From: Flavobacterium sp.
Lineage (GTDB): Bacteria; Bacteroidota; Bacteroidia; Flavobacteriales; Flavobacteriaceae
Assembly (NCBI GenBank): GCA_030151565.1
Contig: JASLDM010000085.1
Span: forward strand, 1 to 10,868
DNA: 10,868 bases
Direction: 5' to 3'
A program made the translations under genes and the position numbers. Shown here piece by piece: positions 1 through 7,184 of this stretch. The notes under the pieces were generated by a model. It was not told the origin of the DNA. It worked only from the letters and a program-made list of their open reading frames with translations, and searched no databases. Position 1 is the stretch's first letter. Each line of letters starts with the position of its first letter.

Positions 1-1858
1 TTAATAAAGTAGTAGCAAAACCTTTAATTGGTCCAGTACCAAACATTAATAAAATGAAACCTGTTAAAGCAGTAGTTACGTTAGCATCTGTAATAGCAGA
101 CATCGCCCCTTTCCAGCTGTATGCTTCTTTAATAGCATCAACATAAGATTCTCCTTTATGAAGTGCTTCCTTCGCTCTTTCATAAATAATAATATTCGCA
201 TCGACTGCCGTACCAATTGTCAACACGATACCTGCAATTCCAGGAAGTGTTAATACTGCTCCTAAACTTGCTAATACTCCAAATAAAAATAAAATATTAA
301 CCATCAATGCTACGTTAGCAAACCATCCTGCACGACCATAGAATACGATCATCCATAAGAAAACGATTAACAATCCACCAACAGCAGAAAGAGTTCCATT
401 ATCAATAGCTTGTTGTCCTAAAGAAGGACCAACAATTTCTGATTGTACAATATCCGCTGAAGCTGGTAATTTACCTGCTTTTAAAATATTTGCTAAATCC
501 TTTGTATCCGCTACAGAAAAATCACCAGAAATAACAGATCTACCTCCAGAAATAGCTCCTGTAGTAACTCCAGGTGCAGAATAAACAACGTTATCTAAAA
601 CAATGGCAATATTAGAATTCTCAGCGTGTGCTTTACCTGTTAATTCTTCCCATATTTTAGCTCCTTTTGCATTCATTACCATCCCTACGGTTGGTTTTCC
701 AAATTGGTCATACTCATCTTGAGCTGCAGTAATAACACTTCCACTCAAAGGCGGAACTCCTTCTCTATTTGCTTTTAAAGCATAAAGCTCAACTTGATCA
801 GGATTTTTTCTACTTGGTTTTCCCCAAGCAAAACGTGCGTACTTCTGATCTCCAGAAAGTAAACTACGGATATCAGCACGTTTTAAATATTCGTTTACCT
901 TAACTGTATCTTTTGTTTTTACTACTCCTAAGATTGGGCTACCTTGGTAACCTCCCATAATGAATAAGTCTAACAAAGGATTTACTTCTCCAGCTGCTGT
1001 AGAATCTGCAGAAACTCCAGTCAATAATTTATCAACATCTGTTTGTGTTGTTACTTCTTCAGTTTCAGTTGCTGCTTCAGTCACTTTTGATGACTCCGTA
1101 GCTTTAAGTGTTTGATTTGCTGCTAAAAGGAAGTTCCCAACCTCTTCTACTTTATAAGTTTCCCAAAACTCTAATTGTGCAGTACTTTGCAATAAATTCT
1201 TAACACGATCCACATCTTTAGCTCCTGGCAATTCAACTAGAATTCTCCCAGAATCACCAATCATTTGGATATTTGGCTGTGTAACACCAAATTTGTCGAT
1301 ACGCTCTCTTAAAACTTTGTAAGCACTCTCAATAGACTCTTTTACCTGTTTATTAAGGATCGTTTTAACTTGACTATCTGTCATGTCAATGGTTACTTCA
1401 CTTAAATTTCTGTTTGCAAAAATTTCTGGTGAAGAAAGCTTTACCGTTCCTTTTGATTCTTTTTCAAAAGCAACATAAAAAGCATCTAAATAGCTTTGAT
1501 TTCCTTGTCTGTTAAGATCTGCTTCAGCCAAAGCTTTGTTGAAAACAGCATTTTTTGAATTATTTGCAAGGCTTTTCAAAATATCTTTAATCGAAATCTG
1601 AAGTGTAACGTTAATACCGCCCTCTAAGTCCAAACCTTTATTGATTTGTTTAGATCTTACTTCATTAAAAGTTTGTCCTAAAAATATTTTCTCACTACCA
1701 ATTGAATCAAGAAATTGTAATTCTTTTTCAGAATTACCATTAGCAAATTCCTTTGCTTTTTTCTCATAATGACTGGTAACAAATGTGAATGAAAGTTGGT
1801 AAATACTTACCAATGCAAAAATTATTGCAAAAAATTTAACGAGTCCTTTATTCTGCAT
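1..1858 (-). CDS. secDF: Protein translocase subunit SecDF (SecD half, cut by the left edge)
   Basis: This is the first 619 codons of a Sec translocon accessory protein that uses the proton motive force to help pull exported proteins across the inner membrane. An N-terminal membrane helix lies at about residues 7-26. The SecD motif KGLDLEGGINV follows at about 74-84, then the conserved block LRERIDKFGV and ELPGA, then VGPSLG just before the membrane part. The membrane part contains AVDANIIIYERAKE and the FGTGPIKGFATTL segment that ends SecD. A Thr/Glu-rich stretch of roughly 60 residues interrupts the periplasmic domain. The frame is still open at base 2, exactly where a SecD-SecF fusion would pass into SecF. 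The fusion itself is therefore inferred from the flavobacterial family and not seen. The start MQNKGLVKFF lies about 30 bases downstream of a good promoter box. It is preceded by mdh on the same strand, with a terminator between them. Confidence 0.93.
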   Translation of the reverse strand, partial: MQNKGLVKFFAIIFALVSIYQLSFTFVTSHYEKKAKEFANGNSEKELQFLDSIGSEKIFLGQTFNEVRSKQINKGLDLEGGINVTLQISIKDILKSLANNSKNAVFNKALAEADLNRQGNQSYLDAFYVAFEKESKGTVKLSSPEIFANRNLSEVTIDMTDSQVKTILNKQVKESIESAYKVLRERIDKFGVTQPNIQMIGDSGRILVELPGAKDVDRVKNLLQSTAQLEFWETYKVEEVGNFLLAANQTLKATESSKVTEAATETEEVTTQTDVDKLLTGVSADSTAAGEVNPLLDLFIMGGYQGSPILGVVKTKDTVKVNEYLKRADIRSLLSGDQKYARFAWGKPSRKNPDQVELYALKANREGVPPLSGSVITAAQDEYDQFGKPTVGMVMNAKGAKIWEELTGKAHAENSNIAIVLDNVVYSAPGVTTGAISGGRSVISGDFSVADTKDLANILKAGKLPASADIVQSEIVGPSLGQQAIDNGTLSAVGGLLIVFLWMIVFYGRAGWFANVALMVNILFLFGVLASLGAVLTLPGIAGIVLTIGTAVDANIIIYERAKEALHKGESYVDAIKEAYSWKGAMSAITDANVTTALTGFILLMFGTGPIKGFATTLL

Positions 1859-1896
1859 TATTACTAAAATTAATTATTTTAATTTATAAAAACGAG

Positions 1897-1927
1897 CAAA
1901 TATATGATATACACAATGATTAACCAA
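1897..1927 (-). promoter_or_regulatory. Bacteroidota-type promoter of secDF
   Basis: Read on the minus strand, TTG (1927-1925) is followed after 20 bases by TATATTTG (1904-1897). This matches the TTG-N17-23-TAnnTTTG promoter used by the primary sigma factor in Bacteroidota. Transcription would start near 1891, giving a leader of roughly 33 bases. The 14 bases at 1891-1904 are identical to those at the gyrB promoter. Confidence 0.65.
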
Positions 1928-1947
1928 TTTATTTGATCGGAATATAT

Positions 1948-1977
1948 AAAAAAAACACCTCTAAAAGGTGTCTTTTT
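1948..1977 (-). terminator. Rho-independent terminator after mdh
   Basis: ACACCT (1955-1960) pairs with AGGTGT (1966-1971) around a five-base loop. In the minus-strand transcript the hairpin is followed by a run of eight U (1955-1948, partly in the stem). It lies 28 bases past the mdh stop codon and separates mdh from secDF. Confidence 0.8.
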
Positions 1978-1998
1978 CTGCTATTTCTAGCATTGTTT

Positions 1999-2934
1999 TT
2001 ATTCTAAAAAGTTTCTTAAAACCGCATTCATTTCTTCCAAAGCTACCACGCTTTTCTGAAACTTTTGTTTTTCATTTTCATTAAGGTCTAGCTCAATAAT
2101 TTCCTCTATTCCATTTTTACCTAAAACACAAGGCACACCTATACACAAATCGGAAACGCCATATTCCCCTTCTAACAAAACAGAGCAAGGTAAAACTCGT
2201 TTTCTATCATTTAAAATACTATCTACAACAGCCGCAACAGCCGCACCCGGACCATACCAAGCAGATGTTCCTAACAGCTTAGTTAATGTAGCACCGCCAA
2301 CCATTGTTTGAGCAACAACAGCTTCTTGTTCTTCAATTGTCAACAGCTCCGATATCGGAACACCGCCATAAGTAGCCAAACGCATTAACGGAAGCATCGT
2401 AGTATCTCCATGCCCTCCTATTACCATTGCTTGGATATCATTTATTGGTTTTCCTATTTTCTGAGACAAGAAATATTTAAATCGAGAACTATCGAGAGCT
2501 CCACCCATTCCAATTATTCTGTTTTTTGGTAATCCCGAAACTTTTAAAGCCGCATAGGTCATCGCATCTAAAGGATTCGTTACAATAACAAAGACTGCTT
2601 TTGGCGAAAATAACAAAGCTTGCTCTACAACCGTTTTTACTACTTTGGTATTTACCCCCAATAACTCCTCACGTGTCATACCTGGCTTTCTTGGTACCCC
2701 AGACGTTACAACAACCACATCACTACCTGACGTTTTAGAGTAAAGATTCGAACTTCCAGTTACAACAGTATCAAAACCTGTATATGTAGCGCATTGCATC
2801 ATATCCATAGCTTTGCCTTCTGCATATCCTTCTTTGATATCTAATAAAACTACTTCACTTGCTATTTTTCTATATGCGATAATGTCTGCACAAGATGCCC
2901 CTACATTACCTGCTCCAATAATAGTTACTTTCAT
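1999..2934 (-). CDS. mdh: Malate dehydrogenase (NAD-dependent, LDH-like type)
   Basis: This cytosolic enzyme interconverts malate and oxaloacetate with NAD in the TCA cycle. It has 311 residues, the normal length for the lactate-dehydrogenase-like (type 3) bacterial MDH. The Rossmann motif GAGNVG is at residues 7-12, and Asp32 at the end of the second strand favours NAD over NADP. Substrate-binding arginines are Arg82 and Arg88 (in PRKPGMTREEL) and Arg151. Asn120 lies in VTNPLD. The catalytic pair is Asp148 with His175 (in GGHGDT). Arg82, where lactate dehydrogenases carry Gln, is what assigns malate rather than lactate specificity. The start ATG is the first in frame before the Rossmann strand MKVTIIGAG and leaves no room for a signal peptide. 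It lies between gyrB and secDF, each separated by a terminator, so it is probably monocistronic. Confidence 0.96.
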   Translation of the reverse strand: MKVTIIGAGNVGASCADIIAYRKIASEVVLLDIKEGYAEGKAMDMMQCATYTGFDTVVTGSSNLYSKTSGSDVVVVTSGVPRKPGMTREELLGVNTKVVKTVVEQALLFSPKAVFVIVTNPLDAMTYAALKVSGLPKNRIIGMGGALDSSRFKYFLSQKIGKPINDIQAMVIGGHGDTTMLPLMRLATYGGVPISELLTIEEQEAVVAQTMVGGATLTKLLGTSAWYGPGAAVAAVVDSILNDRKRVLPCSVLLEGEYGVSDLCIGVPCVLGKNGIEEIIELDLNENEKQKFQKSVVALEEMNAVLRNFLE

Positions 2935-2942
2935 ATATGTCT

Positions 2943-2975
2943 TAAATTTAAATAAAATTACAAAAAAAGAGGCAA
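2943..2975 (-). promoter_or_regulatory. Possible mdh promoter overlapping the gyrB terminator
   Basis: On the minus strand TAAATTTA (2950-2943) fits TAnnTTTG except for the last base. A TTG at 2975-2973 lies 22 bases upstream, inside the stem of the gyrB terminator. The start site would fall near 2937, leaving almost no leader before the ATG at 2934. The match is imperfect, so this is a weak call. Confidence 0.35.
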
Positions 2976-2992
2976 ACCCAAAAGCTTGCCTC
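2962..2992 (-). terminator. Rho-independent terminator after gyrB
   Basis: GAGGCAA (2969-2975) pairs perfectly with TTGCCTC (2986-2992) around a ten-base loop. In the minus-strand transcript the hairpin is followed by seven U (2968-2962). It lies 23 bases past the gyrB stop codon. Confidence 0.88.
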
Positions 2993-3015
2993 CATTAATC
3001 TTATATATTTTACAC

Positions 3016-4956
3016 CTATGCATCAATCTTAGCATAAACAGCATTTTTCTCTATAAACTCTCTACGAGGTGGAACTTCATCCCCCATCAACATAGAGAAT
3101 ACTAAGTCAGCCTCCGTAACACTATTGATAGTTACTTGGCGTAATATACGGTGCTCTGGATTCATAGTAGTATCCCAAAGTTGTTCCGCATTCATCTCTC
3201 CAAGACCTTTATAACGTTGGATAGATGAACCAGCTCCCATTTTCTCTGTTAACTCTGTACGCTCTTCCTCAGACCAAGCATATTCTTTTTTCTGTCCTTT
3301 TTTAACCAAATATAAAGGTGGCGTAGCAATGTAAACGTGCCCCCCTTCAATCAGTCCACGCATATATCTAAAGAAGAAGGTCAAAATAAGTGTAGCAATG
3401 TGACTACCATCCACATCGGCATCACACATAATAACTACTTTATGATATCTCAATTTCGATAAATTCAAAGCCTTACTATCTTCTTCCGTTCCTATAGTAA
3501 CCCCTAAAGCTGTAAAGATATTTTTAATCTCCTCACTCTCAAAAACCTTGTGATTCATCGCTTTTTCAACATTCAAAATTTTACCACGTAACGGCAAAAT
3601 AGCTTGAAAATTACGATCACGACCTTGCTTAGCAGTTCCTCCTGCCGAGTCTCCCTCGACCAAGAACACTTCACATTTTGCAGGATCTTGCTCAGAACAA
3701 TCAGATAATTTACCAGGTAAACCTCCTCCTGCCATAACGGTTTTACGTTGAACCATTTCACGTGCTTTTTTAGCTGCGTGACGTGCTTGAGCTGCTAAAA
3801 TTACTTTCTGAACAATGATTTTAGCATCATTCGGATTTTCTTCTAAGTAATTCTCTAACATCTCAGAAACAGCCTGGCTCACCGGAGAAACCACTTCTCT
3901 ATTTCCTAATTTTGTTTTGGTTTGCCCTTCAAATTGAGGCTCCATAACTTTTACAGAAACAATTGCAGTTAAACCTTCTCTAAAGTCATCTCCTGTAATT
4001 TCAAATTTTAATTTATCCAACAACCCTGAAGCATCTGCATACTTTTTCAAAGTTCTCGTCAATCCACTACGGAATCCTTGCAAGTGCGTTCCTCCTTCGT
4101 GTGTATTAATATTATTTACATAGGAGTAAATATTTTCTGAATACGTATCATTATAAATCAAAGCGACTTCTACAGGAACTTCACCTTTATCCGTTTCCAT
4201 ACTAATTACGTCTCCAATAATAGGCACGCGATTTCCGTCTAAAAACTTGATAAATTCTTTTAATCCTTCTTCTGAATAAAAACGTTCACCTACAGGCTCT
4301 CCTTTATCATCTAATTCACGCTTATCTGTTAAGTTAATTGTTAGTCCTTTATTCAAAAAAGCTAACTCTCTTAAACGAGAAGCTAAAGTTTCGTATGAAT
4401 ATTCTCTGGTTTGCGTAAATATAGTAGCATCTGGTTTAAAAGTAACACTAGTACCATTACGATCAGTTTCTCCAATAACTTTTACCGGATACAATGCTTT
4501 ACCTTTTGAATATTCTTGCTCATAAACGCTACCATTACGGTAAACATTTGCTTTTAAATGTTCAGAAAGAGCATTTACACAAGAAACTCCAACTCCATGC
4601 AATCCTCCAGAAACTTTATAAGAATCCTTATCAAACTTTCCTCCTGCACCAATTTTAGTCATAACCACTTCTAAAGCAGATACTCCTTCTTTTTTGTGCA
4701 TATCAACTGGAATACCACGTCCGTTATCCTCTACAGTAACAGAATTATCTTCGTTGATGATTACATTAATTGTATCACAGTAGCCCGCTAAAGCCTCATC
4801 AATCGAGTTATCTACAACTTCATAAACTAAGTGATGTAACCCACGAACTCCAACATCTCCAATATACATAGAAGGACGCATTCTTACGTGCTCCATCCCT
4901 TCTAAGGCCTGAATACTATCTGCGGAATAATTATTCTTATTTGTTTCTTGGCTCAT
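3016..4956 (-). CDS. gyrB: DNA gyrase subunit B
   Basis: This is the ATPase subunit of DNA gyrase, which with GyrA introduces negative supercoils into DNA. It is 646 residues, the usual length for short-form GyrB, without the roughly 170-residue insert found in the TOPRIM half of enterobacterial GyrB. The GHKL ATPase domain shows Glu46 as general base and Asn50 for Mg-ATP (in YEVVDNSIDEA), the loop DNGRGIP, and GGLHGVGVSCVNALS. The TOPRIM domain shows EGDSAGG with Glu434 and the DADVDGSH motif with Asp512 and Asp514, which hold the catalytic metal. The C-terminal signature RYKGLGEMN follows. It has its own promoter and terminator, so it is probably a single-gene unit. gyrA is not in the window. 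Confidence 0.98.
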   Translation of the reverse strand: MSQETNKNNYSADSIQALEGMEHVRMRPSMYIGDVGVRGLHHLVYEVVDNSIDEALAGYCDTINVIINEDNSVTVEDNGRGIPVDMHKKEGVSALEVVMTKIGAGGKFDKDSYKVSGGLHGVGVSCVNALSEHLKANVYRNGSVYEQEYSKGKALYPVKVIGETDRNGTSVTFKPDATIFTQTREYSYETLASRLRELAFLNKGLTINLTDKRELDDKGEPVGERFYSEEGLKEFIKFLDGNRVPIIGDVISMETDKGEVPVEVALIYNDTYSENIYSYVNNINTHEGGTHLQGFRSGLTRTLKKYADASGLLDKLKFEITGDDFREGLTAIVSVKVMEPQFEGQTKTKLGNREVVSPVSQAVSEMLENYLEENPNDAKIIVQKVILAAQARHAAKKAREMVQRKTVMAGGGLPGKLSDCSEQDPAKCEVFLVEGDSAGGTAKQGRDRNFQAILPLRGKILNVEKAMNHKVFESEEIKNIFTALGVTIGTEEDSKALNLSKLRYHKVVIMCDADVDGSHIATLILTFFFRYMRGLIEGGHVYIATPPLYLVKKGQKKEYAWSEEERTELTEKMGAGSSIQRYKGLGEMNAEQLWDTTMNPEHRILRQVTINSVTEADLVFSMLMGDEVPPRREFIEKNAVYAKIDA

Positions 4957-4984
4957 AATCGTTTTTTCTTATTTATGTAACGAG

Positions 4985-5015
4985 CAAATATAACTATTTC
5001 CAACCATTTAATCAA
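4985..5015 (-). promoter_or_regulatory. Bacteroidota-type promoter of gyrB
   Basis: On the minus strand TTG (5015-5013) is followed after 20 bases by TATATTTG (4992-4985). Transcription would start near 4979, giving a leader of about 23 bases to the ATG at 4956. Spacing and the -7 box both match the phylum consensus. Confidence 0.68.
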
Positions 5016-5120
5016 CTTTATTCCGTCTGATATAGCCCTTAATTCATCCATTTTCAATTGAATTCACAACTTTTTTTACAAGCCTTTTCTCCTCATCCAA
5101 CAATCTTCTACAAAGTCATA

Positions 5121-5158
5121 AAACAAAAACGCCTAAGATTAAGTGATCTTAGGCGTTT
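5121..5158 (-). terminator. Rho-independent terminator after the serine racemase-like gene
   Basis: A perfect 13-bp stem pairs 5127-5139 (AAACGCCTAAGAT) with 5146-5158 around a six-base loop. On the minus strand the hairpin runs into a U-rich tail. It lies 18 bases past the stop codon at 5177. The left flank also makes it usable in the other direction, although no plus-strand gene ends here. Confidence 0.9.
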
Positions 5159-5176
5159 ATATTCTAAAAGCAAAAA

Positions 5177-6112
5177 CTATTCGAAAGGCAAATTATCTAA
5201 ATCTACATTACCTCCCGTCAAGATAATCCCTATTTTCTTACCACTAAACTCTTGTCTTTCTTTTATCAATGCCGCCAATGCAACAGCACTTGATGGCTCA
5301 ACAATTATCTTCATTCGCTCCCAAATCAAACGCATAGCGCTGATAATTTCATTTTCACGAACCAAGATTATTCGTTTCACATGCTCCTTTATAATCGGAA
5401 AATTAACATCTCCTAATTGCGTTCTTAAACCATCCGCAATAGTATCTGTTGTTAAATTTCCTTCTATTTCACCACTTTGAAGAGATCGACAAGCATCATC
5501 CGCCTCTAAAGGCTCCGCACCAATTACCTCCAAATTCCTACCAAAATAATGAGCTGCTAAAGCTGTTCCCGCTAACAGTCCGCCTCCACCAACAGGTACA
5601 AGCAAAATATCCAAATCCGGATGAGCTTCCAAGAATTCCATTGTAGCCGTAGCATTTCCTCTAATTACCCGTATATCATTTGAAGGATGTATAAAAGTTG
5701 CTCCTTTTTCCTCTTCAATTTGTTTTGCAGTTCGCACACGAGCTTCTAATGATGGAAAACATTCTATAATCTCCCCTCCATATCGAATTACCGCACTTTT
5801 TTTTACCTCAGAGGCATCTGAAGGTACTACTATATAACATTTCACTTTTAAATCTCGCGCAGCTAATGCTAATGCTTGAGCAAAATTACCAGACGAATGC
5901 GTTACTACACCTCTTTCACGTTGTTCATCTGTTAATTGTAATATAGCATTTGTTGCTCCACGCATTTTAAAAGCCCCCATTCTTTGGAAATTCTCACATT
6001 TAAAATACAAGTCACTCCCTAAAAAATTTTCAATCATTCCCGACTCCATAATCGGCGTATTATGAATATAGGGTTTTACACGGTCGTAACAATTCTCTAA
6101 AACTTCTTTCAT
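5177..6112 (-). CDS. PLP-dependent serine racemase / threonine (hydroxyaspartate) dehydratase-like enzyme
   Basis: This is a 311-residue fold-type II pyridoxal-phosphate enzyme of the serine/threonine dehydratase family. Lys49 in GAFKMRGA is the expected PLP lysine. HSSGNF (72-77) places Ser74 where serine racemases keep their second catalytic residue. GGGG at 175-178 would hold the cofactor phosphate. The protein stops right after GGNVDLDNLPFE, so the regulatory ACT-like domain of biosynthetic threonine dehydratase (IlvA) is absent. EPLEADD (200-206) matches the divalent-metal site of eukaryotic serine racemase, and IWERMKIIVEP resembles those enzymes more than TdcB. It may deaminate L-serine, L-threonine or 3-hydroxyaspartate, or racemise serine. 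The substrate cannot be decided from sequence. It is flanked by a terminator on each side. I see no clear promoter, so read-through from the isomerase gene is possible. Confidence 0.85.
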   Translation of the reverse strand: MKEVLENCYDRVKPYIHNTPIMESGMIENFLGSDLYFKCENFQRMGAFKMRGATNAILQLTDEQRERGVVTHSSGNFAQALALAARDLKVKCYIVVPSDASEVKKSAVIRYGGEIIECFPSLEARVRTAKQIEEEKGATFIHPSNDIRVIRGNATATMEFLEAHPDLDILLVPVGGGGLLAGTALAAHYFGRNLEVIGAEPLEADDACRSLQSGEIEGNLTTDTIADGLRTQLGDVNFPIIKEHVKRIILVRENEIISAMRLIWERMKIIVEPSSAVALAALIKERQEFSGKKIGIILTGGNVDLDNLPFE

Positions 6113-6126
6113 TGATCAACGTTTTT

Positions 6127-6161
6127 AAAAACCAAAAACTCTCAAAAAATTGAGAGTTTTT
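6127..6161 (-). terminator. Rho-independent terminator after the cyclophilin-FKBP gene
   Basis: A 12-bp stem pairs 6134-6145 with 6150-6161 (core ACTCTCAA / TTGAGAGT) around a four-base loop. On the minus strand it ends in a U run followed by a second U-rich stretch. It begins 13 bases past the stop codon at 6174 and fills most of the 61-base gap before the next gene. Confidence 0.85.
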
Positions 6162-6173
6162 AATTTCATTATA

Positions 6174-7106
6174 TTATTTAACATCCATTAATTCAACGTC
6201 AAATACTAAAGTTGCATTTGGCGGAATCACACCACCAGCACCGCTTTCTCCGTATCCTAAATAAGATGGTATTACAAATCTCGCTTTATCTCCTACCTGT
6301 AATAGAGCAATTCCTTCGTCCCATCCTTCAATCACATATCCTTGTCCTAATGGAAACTCAATTGGTTTTTTACGTTTGTAAGAATTATCAAACTCTTGTC
6401 CATTTTCCAAAGCTCCTTTATAATGTACAGAAACAGTTTTTCCTTTTTCAGCTTTCTTCCCATCACCTTTAACAATCATCTGGTAACGTAATCCACTAGC
6501 TGTTTTATCAAAACCTGCTGCAATTTTTTCTAAAGCTGCTTCTGCTTCTGCTCTTTGAGCAGCGATACGTTTTTCTCTAGATCCTTCAAAAGTTCTAAAA
6601 GCTTCGATTGCATTCCAATTTTTAGCTTCTTCACCTTCACGAATAATTTCAATTGACTCGATAAGATCACCTTGCGCAATCGCATCCACTACATCTTGTC
6701 CTTCCACTACATTTCCAAACACAGTATGCTTACCGTCTAACCAAGGTGTTGCAACGTGCGTAATAAAAAATTGCGATCCATTTGTACCTGGTCCCGCATT
6801 TGCCATTGACAATACCCCAGGAGCGCTATGCTTTAATTCTGGATGAATCTCGTCATCAAATTGATACCCAGGCCCACCAGTTCCTGTACCTTGAGGACAA
6901 CCTCCTTGCACCATAAAGTCAGGAATTACACGGTGAAATTTCAATCCATCATAATAAGGTTTCCCTTGTGGACGTGCATCATTTTCTAAATTACCCTCAG
7001 CCAAAGCTACAAAGTTCCCTACTGTTCCAGGAGTTTTATCGTAAGTTAACGCTACAACTATAGCGCCTTTTGATGTATTAAATTTTGCGTAAATTCCGTT
7101 TTGCAT
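6174..7106 (-). CDS. Dual-family peptidyl-prolyl isomerase: cyclophilin fused to FKBP
   Basis: This 310-residue protein joins two unrelated prolyl isomerase folds. Residues about 5-160 are a cyclophilin. FHRVIPDFMVQGG carries catalytic Arg59 with Phe64, Met65 and Gln67, MANAGPGTNGSQFFIT spans 101-116, and WLDGKH carries Trp122 and His127. An Ala/Glu/Arg-rich, probably helical linker covers about 165-200. Residues about 205-310 are an FKBP domain with Tyr229, Phe239-Asp240, Phe251, Val258-Ile259, Trp262, Tyr285 and Phe302, which are the FK506-pocket positions of FKBP12. Both active sites look intact. No signal peptide or lipobox is seen, so it probably acts in the cytosol on folding proteins. 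The start matches MQNGIYAKFNTSKG, the expected first cyclophilin strand. Fusions of this kind (dual-family immunophilins) are, as I recall, described from flavobacteria and some protists. A strong terminator follows. Confidence 0.94.
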   Translation of the reverse strand: MQNGIYAKFNTSKGAIVVALTYDKTPGTVGNFVALAEGNLENDARPQGKPYYDGLKFHRVIPDFMVQGGCPQGTGTGGPGYQFDDEIHPELKHSAPGVLSMANAGPGTNGSQFFITHVATPWLDGKHTVFGNVVEGQDVVDAIAQGDLIESIEIIREGEEAKNWNAIEAFRTFEGSREKRIAAQRAEAEAALEKIAAGFDKTASGLRYQMIVKGDGKKAEKGKTVSVHYKGALENGQEFDNSYKRKKPIEFPLGQGYVIEGWDEGIALLQVGDKARFVIPSYLGYGESGAGGVIPPNATLVFDVELMDVK

Positions 7107-7134
7107 TTTTCTTATTTTAATTTAATTGATTTTA

Positions 7135-7142
7135 CAAATATA
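7135..7142 (-). promoter_or_regulatory. -7 box of the cyclophilin-FKBP gene
   Basis: TATATTTG on the minus strand is a perfect TAnnTTTG, with the start site expected near 7129 and a leader of about 22 bases. No TTG is found at the expected upstream spacing. The 78-base gap to the transporter gene has no terminator hairpin, so read-through from that gene may add to expression. Confidence 0.5.
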
Positions 7143-7184
7143 AAAGTATTCCTTTTGATTCTTCATATAAAGAAATCATAAGTT

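Noticed and set aside
3573..3761. A 62-codon frame inside gyrB.
   Set aside because: It is out of frame with the conserved TOPRIM region of gyrB, which is intact.
5058..5480. A 140-codon open frame on the plus strand, partly antisense to the serine racemase-like gene.
   Set aside because: It overlaps a well-supported gene and crosses a terminator hairpin, its product has no recognisable domain, and its composition is that of a reverse-complement shadow.
6212..6472. An 86-codon open frame antisense to the FKBP domain.
   Set aside because: It lies wholly inside a conserved coding domain on the other strand and has no promoter or family features.
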